A DNA stretch of 64,000 bases from Streptomyces seoulensis. GTDB taxonomy: Bacteria; Actinomycetota; Actinomycetes; Streptomycetales; Streptomycetaceae. Positions 39,741 to 48,050 of the stretch are shown here, in pieces; position 1 is the stretch's first letter; the number at the start of each line of letters is the position of its first letter. The notes under the pieces are model-generated. The model searched no databases and had not been told where the DNA came from. It was given only the letters and a program-made list of their open reading frames with translations. Both the position numbers and the translations under genes were made by a program. The stretch covers positions 1,649,001-1,713,000 of the forward strand of contig NZ_AP025667.1 in assembly GCF_022846655.1 (NCBI RefSeq), written 5' to 3'.

Positions 39741-42221
39741 ATGTCCGTACTGACGCGCGACGAAGCGCAAGCCCGAGCAGAGTTCCTCGACGTCCACCGC
39801 TACACCGTCGATCTCGACCTCACCACCGGTGACGAGACCTTCGGCTCCCGCACCGCGATCCGGTTCACCGCGCGGACGGACGGGGACACCTTCGTCGAGC
39901 TGAAGCCCGCCGAGCTGCGCGCCGTCACCCTCGACGGACAGCCCCTGGACCCGCACGCCCTCGACGGCAACCGGCTGCCGCTGAAGAACCTCACGGCGGG
40001 CGAGCACGAGCTCACCGTCGACGCCGCCATGCGCTACTCCCGCACCGGCGAGGGCATGCACCGCTTCACCGACCCCACCGACGGCGAGACCTACGTCTAC
40101 ACCCAGCTCTTCCTCGACGACGTCCAACGCGTCTTCGCCGCCTTCGACCAGCCCGACCTCAAGTCCGTCTTCGACGTGAGCGTCACCGCCCCCGAGGGCT
40201 GGCAGGTGCTCGCCAACGGCATCACCGAGCACCTCGGCGAGGGCCGCTGGCGCGCCGCCACCACCCCGCTCATCTCCACCTACCTCGTCGCCGTCGCCGC
40301 CGGCCCCTGGCACTCCGTGCGCACCGAGCACCGCGGCCTGCCCTTCGGCATCCACTGCCGCCGCTCGCTCGCCCCCCACCTCGACGCCGACGCGGACGAG
40401 ATCCTGGACATCACCCGCGCCCTGTACGACCGGTACCACGAGAAGTTCGAGGAGCCCTACCCCTTCGACTCCTACGACCAGGCGTTCGTCCCCGAGTTCA
40501 ACGCCGGCGCCATGGAGAACCCCGGACTCGTCACCTTCCGCGACGAGTTCGTCTTCCGCTCCGCCGTCACCGACACCGAGCGGCAGACCCGCGCCATGGT
40601 CATCGCCCACGAGATGGCCCACATGTGGTTCGGCGACCTCGTCACCCTCAGGTGGTGGGACGACATCTGGCTGAACGAGTCCTTCGCCGAGTACATGGGC
40701 TACCAGACCACCCTGGAAGCCACCCGCTTCACCCAGCCCTGGGTCGAGTTCGGCGTCACCCGCAAGTCCTGGGGCTACGACGCCGACCAGCGCCCCTCCA
40801 CCCACCCCGTCGCCCCCGAGTCCGTCGACGACACGGCCGCAGCCCTCCTCAACTTCGACGGCATCTCCTACGCCAAGGGTGCCTCCGCCCTGCGCCAGCT
40901 CGTCGCCTGGCTCGGCGAGAAGGACTTCCTCGCCGGCATCAACGTCCACTTCGAACGGCACAAGTTCGGCAACGCCGCCCTCGCCGACTTCATCGACTCC
41001 CTCGCCTCCGCCACCGAACGCGACGTACCCGCCTGGGCCGACGCCTGGCTGCGCACCACCGGCGTCGACAAGCTCACCCCCGTGCTCACCACCACCGAGG
41101 GCACCCGCACCCTCACCGTCGAACACGACGGCAGCCGCCCGCACCGCGTCACCGCCGGCCTCTACGACCACGACCTCACCGAAGAGGGCCGCCTCACCCT
41201 GCGCGAACGCGTCGGCCTCGACATCCCGCAGGCCGCACCCCAGCCCCTCGGCAAGCGGCCCGCGCTGCTCCTCCTCAACGACGGCGACCTCACCTACGCC
41301 AAGGTCCGCTTCGACCCCGAGTCCTTCGAGACCCTGCGCACCAGCCTGTCGGGCCTGCCCGACCCGCTCACCCGCGCCGTCGTCTGGAACGCCCTGCGCG
41401 ACGCCGTACGCGACGGCGAACTCCCGCCCACCGCCTACCTGGACACCGCCCGCGCCCACCTCCCGCTGGAGACCGACCTCGCCCTCGTCCAGGGCGTCCT
41501 GGCCTTCGCGGGCACCCACATCGCCGACCGCTACCTCACCCCCGAGCAGCGGCCCGCCGCGCTCGCCACCCTCGGCTCCCTCTGCCGCGACCTGCTGCGC
41601 CGCACCGAGGACGGCGACAACCCCGGCCTGCGCCTGGTCGCCGTACGGCACTTCATCGACGTCGCCGCGCACCCCGAGACCATCGCCGCCTGGCTCGCCG
41701 ACGGCACCGTGCCCGGCGGACCCGAACTCGACCCCGAGCTGCGCTGGCGCATCCTCGGCCGGCTCGCCGTGCTCGGCGCCACCGACGAGGCCGCCATCGC
41801 CGCCGAACTCGAGCGCGACCCCTCCGCCAACGGACAGGAAGGTGCCGCCCGCTGCCGCGCCGCCCTGCCCGACCCGGAGGCCAAGCGGCGGGCCTGGGAG
41901 TCGATGTTCGCCACCGACGACCTCTCCAACTACCTGTTCAAGGCCACCGCCCAGGGCTTCTGGCAGCCCGAACAGGCCGACCTCGTCCGCGAGTACGTGC
42001 CCCGCTACTACCAGGACGCGGTCGCGGTGTCCGCCCGGCGCGGCCCCGCCATCGCCACCGCCGCCGGCGCCTGGGCCTTCCCGCACCACGCCGTCGACGC
42101 CGAGAACCTGGCCCTGGGACAGGCATGCCTGCGCGACGCCGACCCGGTACCCGCGCTGCGCCGCAAGCTCGCGGACGAACTGGACGACCTGGCACGGGCG
42201 TTGCGGGTGCGGGGGGAGTAG
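39741..42221 (+). CDS. pepN: Aminopeptidase N (M1 family)
   Basis: This 826-aa cytoplasmic zinc aminopeptidase removes N-terminal residues from peptides. The exopeptidase motif GAMENPGLVTF lies near residue 255 and the zinc site HEMAHMWFGD near 290, with the third ligand in LNESFAEYMGYQ near 313. The C-terminal half is the ERAP1-like helical domain. The length suits the actinobacterial M1 group. The start at 39741 fits a leaderless message; the frame is open further upstream through chorismate mutase, which is a shadow. Confidence 0.94.
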   Translation: MSVLTRDEAQARAEFLDVHRYTVDLDLTTGDETFGSRTAIRFTARTDGDTFVELKPAELRAVTLDGQPLDPHALDGNRLPLKNLTAGEHELTVDAAMRYSRTGEGMHRFTDPTDGETYVYTQLFLDDVQRVFAAFDQPDLKSVFDVSVTAPEGWQVLANGITEHLGEGRWRAATTPLISTYLVAVAAGPWHSVRTEHRGLPFGIHCRRSLAPHLDADADEILDITRALYDRYHEKFEEPYPFDSYDQAFVPEFNAGAMENPGLVTFRDEFVFRSAVTDTERQTRAMVIAHEMAHMWFGDLVTLRWWDDIWLNESFAEYMGYQTTLEATRFTQPWVEFGVTRKSWGYDADQRPSTHPVAPESVDDTAAALLNFDGISYAKGASALRQLVAWLGEKDFLAGINVHFERHKFGNAALADFIDSLASATERDVPAWADAWLRTTGVDKLTPVLTTTEGTRTLTVEHDGSRPHRVTAGLYDHDLTEEGRLTLRERVGLDIPQAAPQPLGKRPALLLLNDGDLTYAKVRFDPESFETLRTSLSGLPDPLTRAVVWNALRDAVRDGELPPTAYLDTARAHLPLETDLALVQGVLAFAGTHIADRYLTPEQRPAALATLGSLCRDLLRRTEDGDNPGLRLVAVRHFIDVAAHPETIAAWLADGTVPGGPELDPELRWRILGRLAVLGATDEAAIAAELERDPSANGQEGAARCRAALPDPEAKRRAWESMFATDDLSNYLFKATAQGFWQPEQADLVREYVPRYYQDAVAVSARRGPAIATAAGAWAFPHHAVDAENLALGQACLRDADPVPALRRKLADELDDLARALRVRGE

Positions 42222-42233
42222 CCCACCTTCGTC

Positions 42234-42281
42234 GCCGGGCGGAGTGCCGCAGGGCCCCGGGGCCCAGCCACTCCGCCCGGC
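42234..42281 (+). terminator. Hairpin terminator after pepN
   Basis: Perfect 13-bp arms (GCCGGGCGGAGTG at 42234-42246 and complement at 42269-42281) with a 22-nt GC-rich loop, 12 nt after the pepN stop. Confidence 0.7.
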
Positions 42282-42442
42282 ACGCGCGTGCCCCTTCCCG
42301 CACTTCTCGAACAGGAACGACCGCTCCAACGCGTTTTCCCCGTACGGCAGTACCCATTTCCCGCTCCCGCTCGTTGTGCAGCGCGGACACCCGGCTCCCG
42401 AACCCTGAGAGCCCTGTGTGTCCCCGCCCCGCAGGAGAGCCC

Positions 42443-43801
42443 ATGAGCACCCCGCCCCTCGCCTCAGGACCCCACGGCCCGGACGCCCTGCGCCCGCTCC
42501 TGGACACCGTCCTCGACGCCCTCGCCACCGGTACGGCCGCGCGCGGCGGACCGCTGCCCGCCGGTGGGCCCGACGCCGTCGCCGCCCGCGTCGCCCAAGC
42601 CCTCGGCGAGGTGCTCCCCGAGCACGGCGATCCCGACGCCCTGCGCGCCCTCGTCCACACCCTCGCAGCGGGTGCCGCCGACCCCGCCGACCCGCTCTGC
42701 GCCGCCCACCTGCACTGCCCGCCGCTCGCCGTCGCCACCGCCGCCGACCTGGCCGTCAGCGCGCTGAACCCCTCGCTGGACTCCTGGGACCAGGCACCCG
42801 CCGCCTCCGCCCTCGAAGCCCGCGTCACCGCCGCCCTCGCCGCCCGCATCGGCCTCGCCGACGCCGTCGTCACCACCGGCGGCACCGAGGCCAACCAACT
42901 CGCCCTGCTGCTCGCCCGCGAGGCCCACGGCGCCAACCTCCGCCTGGTCTGCTCGGCCGCCGCCCACCACTCCCTGCCCCGCGCCGCCTGGCTCCTCGGC
43001 CTGCCCGACCCCGTCGTCCTCCCCGCACCGAACGGCACCCTGGACCCCGCCGCGCTCGACGCCGCCCTCACCGAGCTGACCGGCCCCCTCCTCGTCGCCG
43101 CCACCGCGGGCACCACCGACGCCGGGCTCATCGACCCGCTCCCCGAGATCGCCGCCCGCTGCGCCGCCCACCGCACCCGGCTGCACATCGACGCGGCCTA
43201 CGGCGGCGCCCTCGCCCTCAGCGACCGCCACCGCGCCCTGCTCACCGGACTCGACGCCGCCCACACCGTCGCCCTCGACCTGCACAAACTCGGCTGGCAG
43301 CCCGTCGCCACCGGCTTCCTCGCCGTCGCCGACGCCACCGAACTCGACGCCCTCCACCAGCGCGCCGACTACCTCAACGCGGGCGACGACACCGAGGCCG
43401 GCCTCCCCGACCTCCTCGGCCGCTCCACCCGCACCACCCGCCGCCCCGACATCCTCAAGGCCGCGGTCACCCTGCGCACCCTCGGCCGCACCGGCCTCGC
43501 CGACCTCATCGACCAAGTCCTCACCCTCGCCCAGGACTTCGCCGACCGCATCGAGGCACACCCCGGCCTCGAACTGTACGACCGGCCCACCCTCGCCACC
43601 GTGCTGTTCCGGCCCGCCCACGCGAGCGACGACGCCGTCGCCGCCGTCCGCCGCACCCTGCTGCACGAGGGCCGCGCCGTCCTCGGCCGGGCCCGCGCCG
43701 ACGGCCGCCTCTGGCTCAAGGCCACCCTCCTCAACCCCCACACCAGGCCCGACGACCTGGCCCACCTCCTGAAACTCGCCGAAGGAAACACCCCCGCATG
43801 A
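42443..43801 (+). CDS. Group II PLP-dependent decarboxylase, lysine/diamine type
   Basis: The 452-aa protein is a group II amino acid decarboxylase. It shows TTGGTEANQLALLLARE near residue 150, AAAHHSLPRAAWLLGL near 175, AATAGTTDAGLIDPL near 230, HIDAAYGGALALSD near 250, and the PLP lysine in ALDLHKLGWQP near 281. In siderophore clusters such enzymes (DesA) turn lysine into cadaverine; diaminobutyrate decarboxylases are close relatives. The ATG has AGGAGA 6 nt before it. It overlaps the following N-hydroxylase gene by 4 nt, which favours a diamine product. No iron box was found in the 220 nt before it. Confidence 0.88.
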   Translation: MSTPPLASGPHGPDALRPLLDTVLDALATGTAARGGPLPAGGPDAVAARVAQALGEVLPEHGDPDALRALVHTLAAGAADPADPLCAAHLHCPPLAVATAADLAVSALNPSLDSWDQAPAASALEARVTAALAARIGLADAVVTTGGTEANQLALLLAREAHGANLRLVCSAAAHHSLPRAAWLLGLPDPVVLPAPNGTLDPAALDAALTELTGPLLVAATAGTTDAGLIDPLPEIAARCAAHRTRLHIDAAYGGALALSDRHRALLTGLDAAHTVALDLHKLGWQPVATGFLAVADATELDALHQRADYLNAGDDTEAGLPDLLGRSTRTTRRPDILKAAVTLRTLGRTGLADLIDQVLTLAQDFADRIEAHPGLELYDRPTLATVLFRPAHASDDAVAAVRRTLLHEGRAVLGRARADGRLWLKATLLNPHTRPDDLAHLLKLAEGNTPA

Positions 43802-45222
43802 GCCACCCCCCACGCCAGGAGCCCGAGTCCCCCCGCGACCTCGTCGGCATCGGCATCGGCCCCTGCAACCTCTCCCTGGCCGCCCTCGCGGCGCCCCTCG
43901 CCGAACTCGACGCCGTCTTCTACGAACAGCGCCCCGGCTTCGACTGGCACCCCGGCCTCCTCATCGACGGCGCCACCCTCCAGGTCCCCTACCTCGCCGA
44001 CCTGGTGACCCTCGCCGACCCCACCAGCCCCTGGAGCTTCCTCAACTACCTCCGCACCCGCGACCGCCTCTTCCCCTTCTACTTCGCCGAGCACTTCCAC
44101 ATCCAGCGCGCCGAATACGACGCCTACTGCCGCTGGGTCTCCGGCCGGCTCCCCGGACTCCGCTTCCGCCACCAGGTCGACGCCGTCCGCTGGAACCCCC
44201 GGCGCGAGGTGTTCGAGGTCGACTTCACCCAGCTCGACGCCGACGGCCACGCCGAAGCCCTCGGCCGCACCCGCACCCGCAACATCGTCCTCGGCGTCGG
44301 CACCGCCCCCCACGTCCCCGAACCGCTGCGCCCCCTCGCCGCCGCCCCCGGCGTCCCCGTCCTGCACGCCGCCGACTACCTCGCCCACCGCGAGGCCCTG
44401 CTCGCCGCCGGGCACGTCACCGTCGTCGGCTCGGGACAGTCCGGCGCCGAGGTCTTCCTCGACCTGCTCCGCCACCGCCCCGCCGGCCGCGAGCGCCTGC
44501 ACTGGATCGGCCGCACCGCGGCCTTCGCCCCCATGGAGTACTCCAAGCTCGGCCTGGAACACTTCACGCCCGACCACACCCGCTACTTCCACGCCCTCGC
44601 CGAGCCCGTGCGCGACCGGCTCGTCGCCGCCCAATGGCAGCTCCACAAGGGCGTCGACGCCGGCACCCTCGCCGCCATCCACGACGAGCTGTACCGGCGC
44701 ACCCTGCACGGCGGCTGGCCCGACGCCGTCCTCACCCCCGGCGTCCACGTCCGCACCGCCGGACGCCTCGGCGCCGGACAGGTCGAGCTCCACCTCGAAC
44801 ACCTCGACCAGGGCACCCGCACCCGCCTCACCACCGACGCCGTCGTCCTCGCCACCGGCTACCGGATGCGCCCCCTCGACGGCATCCTCGCCGGACTCGA
44901 CCCCCACCTGCGCCGCGACGGCGCCGGACGACCCCTGATCGGCGAGGACTTCCGGCTCTCCCTCGCCCCCGCCGTCGGCGGCGCGGTCTACGTCCAGAAC
45001 GCCGAACTCCACACCCACGGCGTCGGCGCCCCCGACCTCGGCCTCGCCGCCTGGCGCAGCGCCACCATCCTCAACTCCCTGACCGGCAAGGAGCAGTACC
45101 CGCTCCCCGGCCGGACCGCCTTCACCACCTTCGGCCTCCACCCGCAACGCCGAAGCCCCGGTGACGGCGCGACCGGACCGGCCCGCACCGTCACCGGGGC
45201 TTCACCCGGACCGGCGTACTAG
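43798..45222 (+). CDS. Lysine/ornithine/diamine N-monooxygenase
   Basis: The 474-aa flavoprotein has the N-hydroxylase pattern: FAD motif GIGIGPCNLSLAALA near residue 17, the substrate region PGFDWHPGLLIDGATLQVPYLADLV near 45 (in part), the NADPH motif VVGSGQSGAEVFLDLL near 212, and the C-terminal LATGYRM near 358. Relatives (DesB, IucD, PvdA) hydroxylate the terminal amine of lysine, cadaverine or ornithine, the first step toward hydroxamate siderophores. It is coupled to the decarboxylase, as desA-desB are, but no acyltransferase or NIS synthetase follows. The end of the gene lies in a 12-bp tandem repeat. Confidence 0.9.
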   Translation: MSHPPRQEPESPRDLVGIGIGPCNLSLAALAAPLAELDAVFYEQRPGFDWHPGLLIDGATLQVPYLADLVTLADPTSPWSFLNYLRTRDRLFPFYFAEHFHIQRAEYDAYCRWVSGRLPGLRFRHQVDAVRWNPRREVFEVDFTQLDADGHAEALGRTRTRNIVLGVGTAPHVPEPLRPLAAAPGVPVLHAADYLAHREALLAAGHVTVVGSGQSGAEVFLDLLRHRPAGRERLHWIGRTAAFAPMEYSKLGLEHFTPDHTRYFHALAEPVRDRLVAAQWQLHKGVDAGTLAAIHDELYRRTLHGGWPDAVLTPGVHVRTAGRLGAGQVELHLEHLDQGTRTRLTTDAVVLATGYRMRPLDGILAGLDPHLRRDGAGRPLIGEDFRLSLAPAVGGAVYVQNAELHTHGVGAPDLGLAAWRSATILNSLTGKEQYPLPGRTAFTTFGLHPQRRSPGDGATGPARTVTGASPGPAY

Positions 45223-45251
45223 AACACGTACTGGAAGACGTACTAGAACAC
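45216..45251. repeat. Three tandem 12-bp repeats across two stop codons
   Basis: Units at 45216-45227, 45228-45239 and 45240-45251. The outer two are both GTACTAGAACAC and the middle is GTACTGGAAGAC. The first unit supplies the TAG stop of the plus-strand monooxygenase and the third supplies the TAG stop of the minus-strand nucleotidase. Confidence 0.85.
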
Positions 45252-47054
45252 CGGCGTCCCGTTCCGCGTCAGCTTCCAGTCCACCGACGCGAAGTCCTTC
45301 GGGTCCAGCACACCCTTCGCGGTCACCCACTCCGCGATCCGGGTCCGGATCTCCGTCGACTCCGACCACAGCTCCTTCGCCGACGCCACATGCGGGAACG
45401 CGCCGCCGCCGTTCGCCCGGTAGTTGTTCACCGCGAACACGAACCGCGCCGCGTCGTCCAGCGGAGCCCCGCCGAAGGACAGGTTCCTGATCCGCGACCC
45501 GGCGGGCTGCGCGATGTCGATGTCGTACGACAGCCCCGACACGTAGTCGTAGTTGTAGTCGGGGCGGTCGCCCGCGTTCGTCAGCTTGTCCACGTCCACC
45601 GGCGCGCCCGGCGCCGTCTGCGCGTAGTACTGCGCCGAGTACTCCAGGTACGCCCGCACCTGCGCACCCGTCATCAGCTTCGCCACCAGGGTGTTGTCGT
45701 AGACGTACAGACCCGACAGGTCCCGGATGGTCACGTCGCCCGCCGGGATCTGGCTCGTCCGGGAGAACGGCGACGCCTGCGCCAGCACCGGCAGCGACGC
45801 GTACTCGGTGCCCGCCAGCGCGGCCTTGACCACGTCCTCCTGCACCTTGGTGATCAGGTCGATGATCGGGGCGTCCTTGTACCGCGCCTCCACCGTGGTC
45901 AGCGTCTCGGTCGCCCGGCCGACCACCTGGTTGACGTACGCCACCACCTTCGCGTGCTCCTTCGAGAGCAGCTTGGTGATCTTCGGGTCGTCCGCCACCG
46001 TCCGCGAGTCCTTCAGCGACGCCTTCACCGACTCCACCTGCCAGCGGCCCCGCGTGAAGACCAGCTCGAAGTCGAACAGGGTCAGCCGCTCCGCGAAGCA
46101 CAGCGGCTCCGACAGCACGACCGTCCTCCCCGACTTCTCGTTCACGACCCGCAGCTCCGGGATCTCCTGGTGCGCGTGCCCGACCAGGATCGCGTCGATC
46201 CCCGGCACCTGCCGCGCCACGTTCGCCGCCGCGTTCTCCACGTACGGCACCTGGTCGCCGTAGGACGACGTGCCCGACGTGCCCGAGTGCGCCGAGACCA
46301 CCACGATGTCCGCGCCCATCGACCTGAGCTTCGGCACCCACTTCGCGGCCTGCTCCTCAAGACCCTCGAAGGCCAGCTTGCCCTGCACGTACGCCTTGTC
46401 CCAGATGGCGATGCCGGGGTTGGTCAGGCCCAGCACCGCGACCTTCACCGGCGGGGCACCCGGCACATGGAACCGCTTCATGTAGTACGGCGCGAACGCC
46501 GGCTTCAGCGTCTTGGCGTCCACCGCGTTCGCGCCCAGCAGCGGGAAGTCGAGCTGGTGCTCGAAGCGGCGCAGGGTCTCGATGCCGTAGTTGAACTCGT
46601 GGTTGCCCAGCGCCGCCGCGTCGTACCCGATCGCGTTCATCGCCTTCGCCATCGGGTGCACCGGCCCGCCCTCGGCGGTGATCGGGTCCACCTTGGCGTA
46701 GTAGTACGTCAGCGGGGTGCCCTGGATCGTGTCGCCCGCGTCCAGCAGCAGGGTGTTGTGGCGGCCCTTCTCCGCGCGGACCTGGTTCACCAGCGTCGAG
46801 ATCCGGGCCAGACCCTGGGCGTTGCCCGCCGCGTCGGAGTAGTCCGCGTTCTTGAAGTAGTCCCAGTTGAAGACGTGCCCGTGCAGGTCGGTGGTGCCCA
46901 TCACGGTCAGCGCGTACCGCTTCTCCCGGTGCCCGTGGCCACCTGCGGCGGTCTCGGCCGCCTGGGCCGCCGGGGCTCCCGCCCCGCCCGCGATCGCCAC
47001 GCCCGCCCCGGTCACGGCGGACTGCTTCAGGAACTTCCGGCGGTCGAACGGCAT
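45243..47054 (-). CDS. Tat-exported bifunctional nucleotidase / cyclic nucleotide phosphodiesterase
   Basis: The 603-aa protein starts with a twin-arginine signal (RRKFLK at residues 5-10, hydrophobic stretch, cleavage near APAAQAAET). The calcineurin-like domain has dimetal motifs TTDLHGH near 53, DAGDTIQG near 105, GNHEFNYG near 147, VSAHSGTSG near 255 and GHAHQE near 290. The C-terminal 5'-nucleotidase domain follows from about 350, with substrate segments FAVNNYRANGGGAFP near 545. It should release phosphate from extracellular nucleotides or 2',3'-cyclic nucleotides. GAGGAG precedes the ATG. The much longer open frame upstream is a shadow. Confidence 0.92.
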   Translation of the reverse strand: MPFDRRKFLKQSAVTGAGVAIAGGAGAPAAQAAETAAGGHGHREKRYALTVMGTTDLHGHVFNWDYFKNADYSDAAGNAQGLARISTLVNQVRAEKGRHNTLLLDAGDTIQGTPLTYYYAKVDPITAEGGPVHPMAKAMNAIGYDAAALGNHEFNYGIETLRRFEHQLDFPLLGANAVDAKTLKPAFAPYYMKRFHVPGAPPVKVAVLGLTNPGIAIWDKAYVQGKLAFEGLEEQAAKWVPKLRSMGADIVVVSAHSGTSGTSSYGDQVPYVENAAANVARQVPGIDAILVGHAHQEIPELRVVNEKSGRTVVLSEPLCFAERLTLFDFELVFTRGRWQVESVKASLKDSRTVADDPKITKLLSKEHAKVVAYVNQVVGRATETLTTVEARYKDAPIIDLITKVQEDVVKAALAGTEYASLPVLAQASPFSRTSQIPAGDVTIRDLSGLYVYDNTLVAKLMTGAQVRAYLEYSAQYYAQTAPGAPVDVDKLTNAGDRPDYNYDYVSGLSYDIDIAQPAGSRIRNLSFGGAPLDDAARFVFAVNNYRANGGGAFPHVASAKELWSESTEIRTRIAEWVTAKGVLDPKDFASVDWKLTRNGTPVF

Positions 47055-47191
47055 CTCTCGGTCTCCTCGGCAAGGGGTCGACAACGCGCGTAGATTGTGG
47101 CCCGACCATGACAGGTCGCAACAGACCCCCCAGGTTGCGATCCGGTGACCGATTCCCGTCAACTCCCCCCGCCGGCGCGCCGGACACATGA

Positions 47192-47204
47192 CACAGTGGG
47201 ACGT
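47192..47204 (+). promoter_or_regulatory. -10 box of the SIMPL-domain gene
   Basis: CACAGT at 47192-47197, then 7 nt, then ATG at 47205 without a ribosome site. Confidence 0.4.
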
Positions 47205-47891
47205 ATGACCCCTGAGGCGACCCCCGCGTACGGCACCCCCGACGCCCCCCTCCTCGCCGTCCGGGGCGAGGCCGAGTTCCAGGCCGAGGCCGAGATCGCC
47301 CGCATCGGCGTCACCGTCACCGCCCGGGGCCGCGACCGCCGCACCACCCTCGACGACCTCACCCGCCGCAACACCGCCGCCCTCGACCTCCTGAGGTCCT
47401 ACGGCGAAGCGGTGCCCGACCTCACCACCGGCGCCCTGAGCGTCACCCCCGAGCTCAGCGAACGCGGCCGGGGCGAGCGGGTCCGCAGCCACCAGGGGAT
47501 CGTCCGCATCGACGCCGAGATCACCGACTTCACCGTCCTCGGCGAACTCACCGCCCGTCTCGCCGAGTCCGAGCTGACCGAGCTCGACGGCCCCTGGTGG
47601 TCCCTGCGCCCCGACTCCCCGGTCCACGCCGAGGCCCGCCGCCGCGCCGTCGCCGACGCCCTCCGGCGCGCCCGCGAGTACGCCGACGCCCTCGGCACCT
47701 CCCTCGCCGCCCTGACCGAACTGGCCGACACCGGCGCCGACCGGCCCCGCAACGTCTCCGCCTTCGGCCGCTCCGCCCGCCGCGCGGCCGAGGTGGCCGA
47801 ATCCGCCGGGCCCTTCGATCTCCAGCCCGCGCAATTGTGGGTCTCCGCCCAGGTCACCGCGCGCTTCACCCTGGTACCGCCCAGGCTTTGA
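47205..47891 (+). CDS. SIMPL domain (DUF541) protein
   Basis: The 228-aa protein matches the SIMPL/DUF541 family: LAVRGEAEFQAEAEIARIGVTV near the start (in part), TTGALSVTPELSERG near residue 85, and ARRRAVADALRRAREYADALG near 145, where the conserved helix leads into the final strand pair. Family members include periplasmic Bp26-like proteins and a mammalian signalling-related protein, but no biochemical role is established. It lacks a signal peptide, unlike many relatives, so it is probably cytoplasmic. It is divergent from the nucleotidase gene. Confidence 0.87.
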   Translation: MTPEATPAYGTPDAPLLAVRGEAEFQAEAEIARIGVTVTARGRDRRTTLDDLTRRNTAALDLLRSYGEAVPDLTTGALSVTPELSERGRGERVRSHQGIVRIDAEITDFTVLGELTARLAESELTELDGPWWSLRPDSPVHAEARRRAVADALRRAREYADALGTSLAALTELADTGADRPRNVSAFGRSARRAAEVAESAGPFDLQPAQLWVSAQVTARFTLVPPRL

Positions 47892-48038
47892 ATAAATCCC
47901 TTGATCCGAATAAATATCGCGCGGAAAACATCGCTCATAGGAGCGGGTCATCGCACAATTCAACACTTGTCAATAAGCCTTTCCCCAAGGGTCGTTGAGT
48001 GGCCATGGAGCCCGAATTCTCTACCCGCCGGTAAGCCA

Positions 48039-48050
48039 TAGGCTCGACCC
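48039..48050 (+). promoter_or_regulatory. pyk -10 box, leaderless start
   Basis: TAGGCT at 48039-48044 is followed by 6 nt and the ATG. There is no ribosome site. The preceding 110 nt are unusually AT-rich. Confidence 0.55.

Noticed and set aside
40625..42221. Plus-strand frame overlapping pepN and continuing into the decarboxylase gene
   Set aside because: Arg/Pro/His-rich shadow sequence across pepN; the real decarboxylase starts at 42443 after a ribosome site and a terminator.
42282..42442. Iron box upstream of the decarboxylase/N-hydroxylase pair
   Set aside because: I looked for a TTAGGTTAGGCTCACCTAA-like sequence and found none in the intergenic region.
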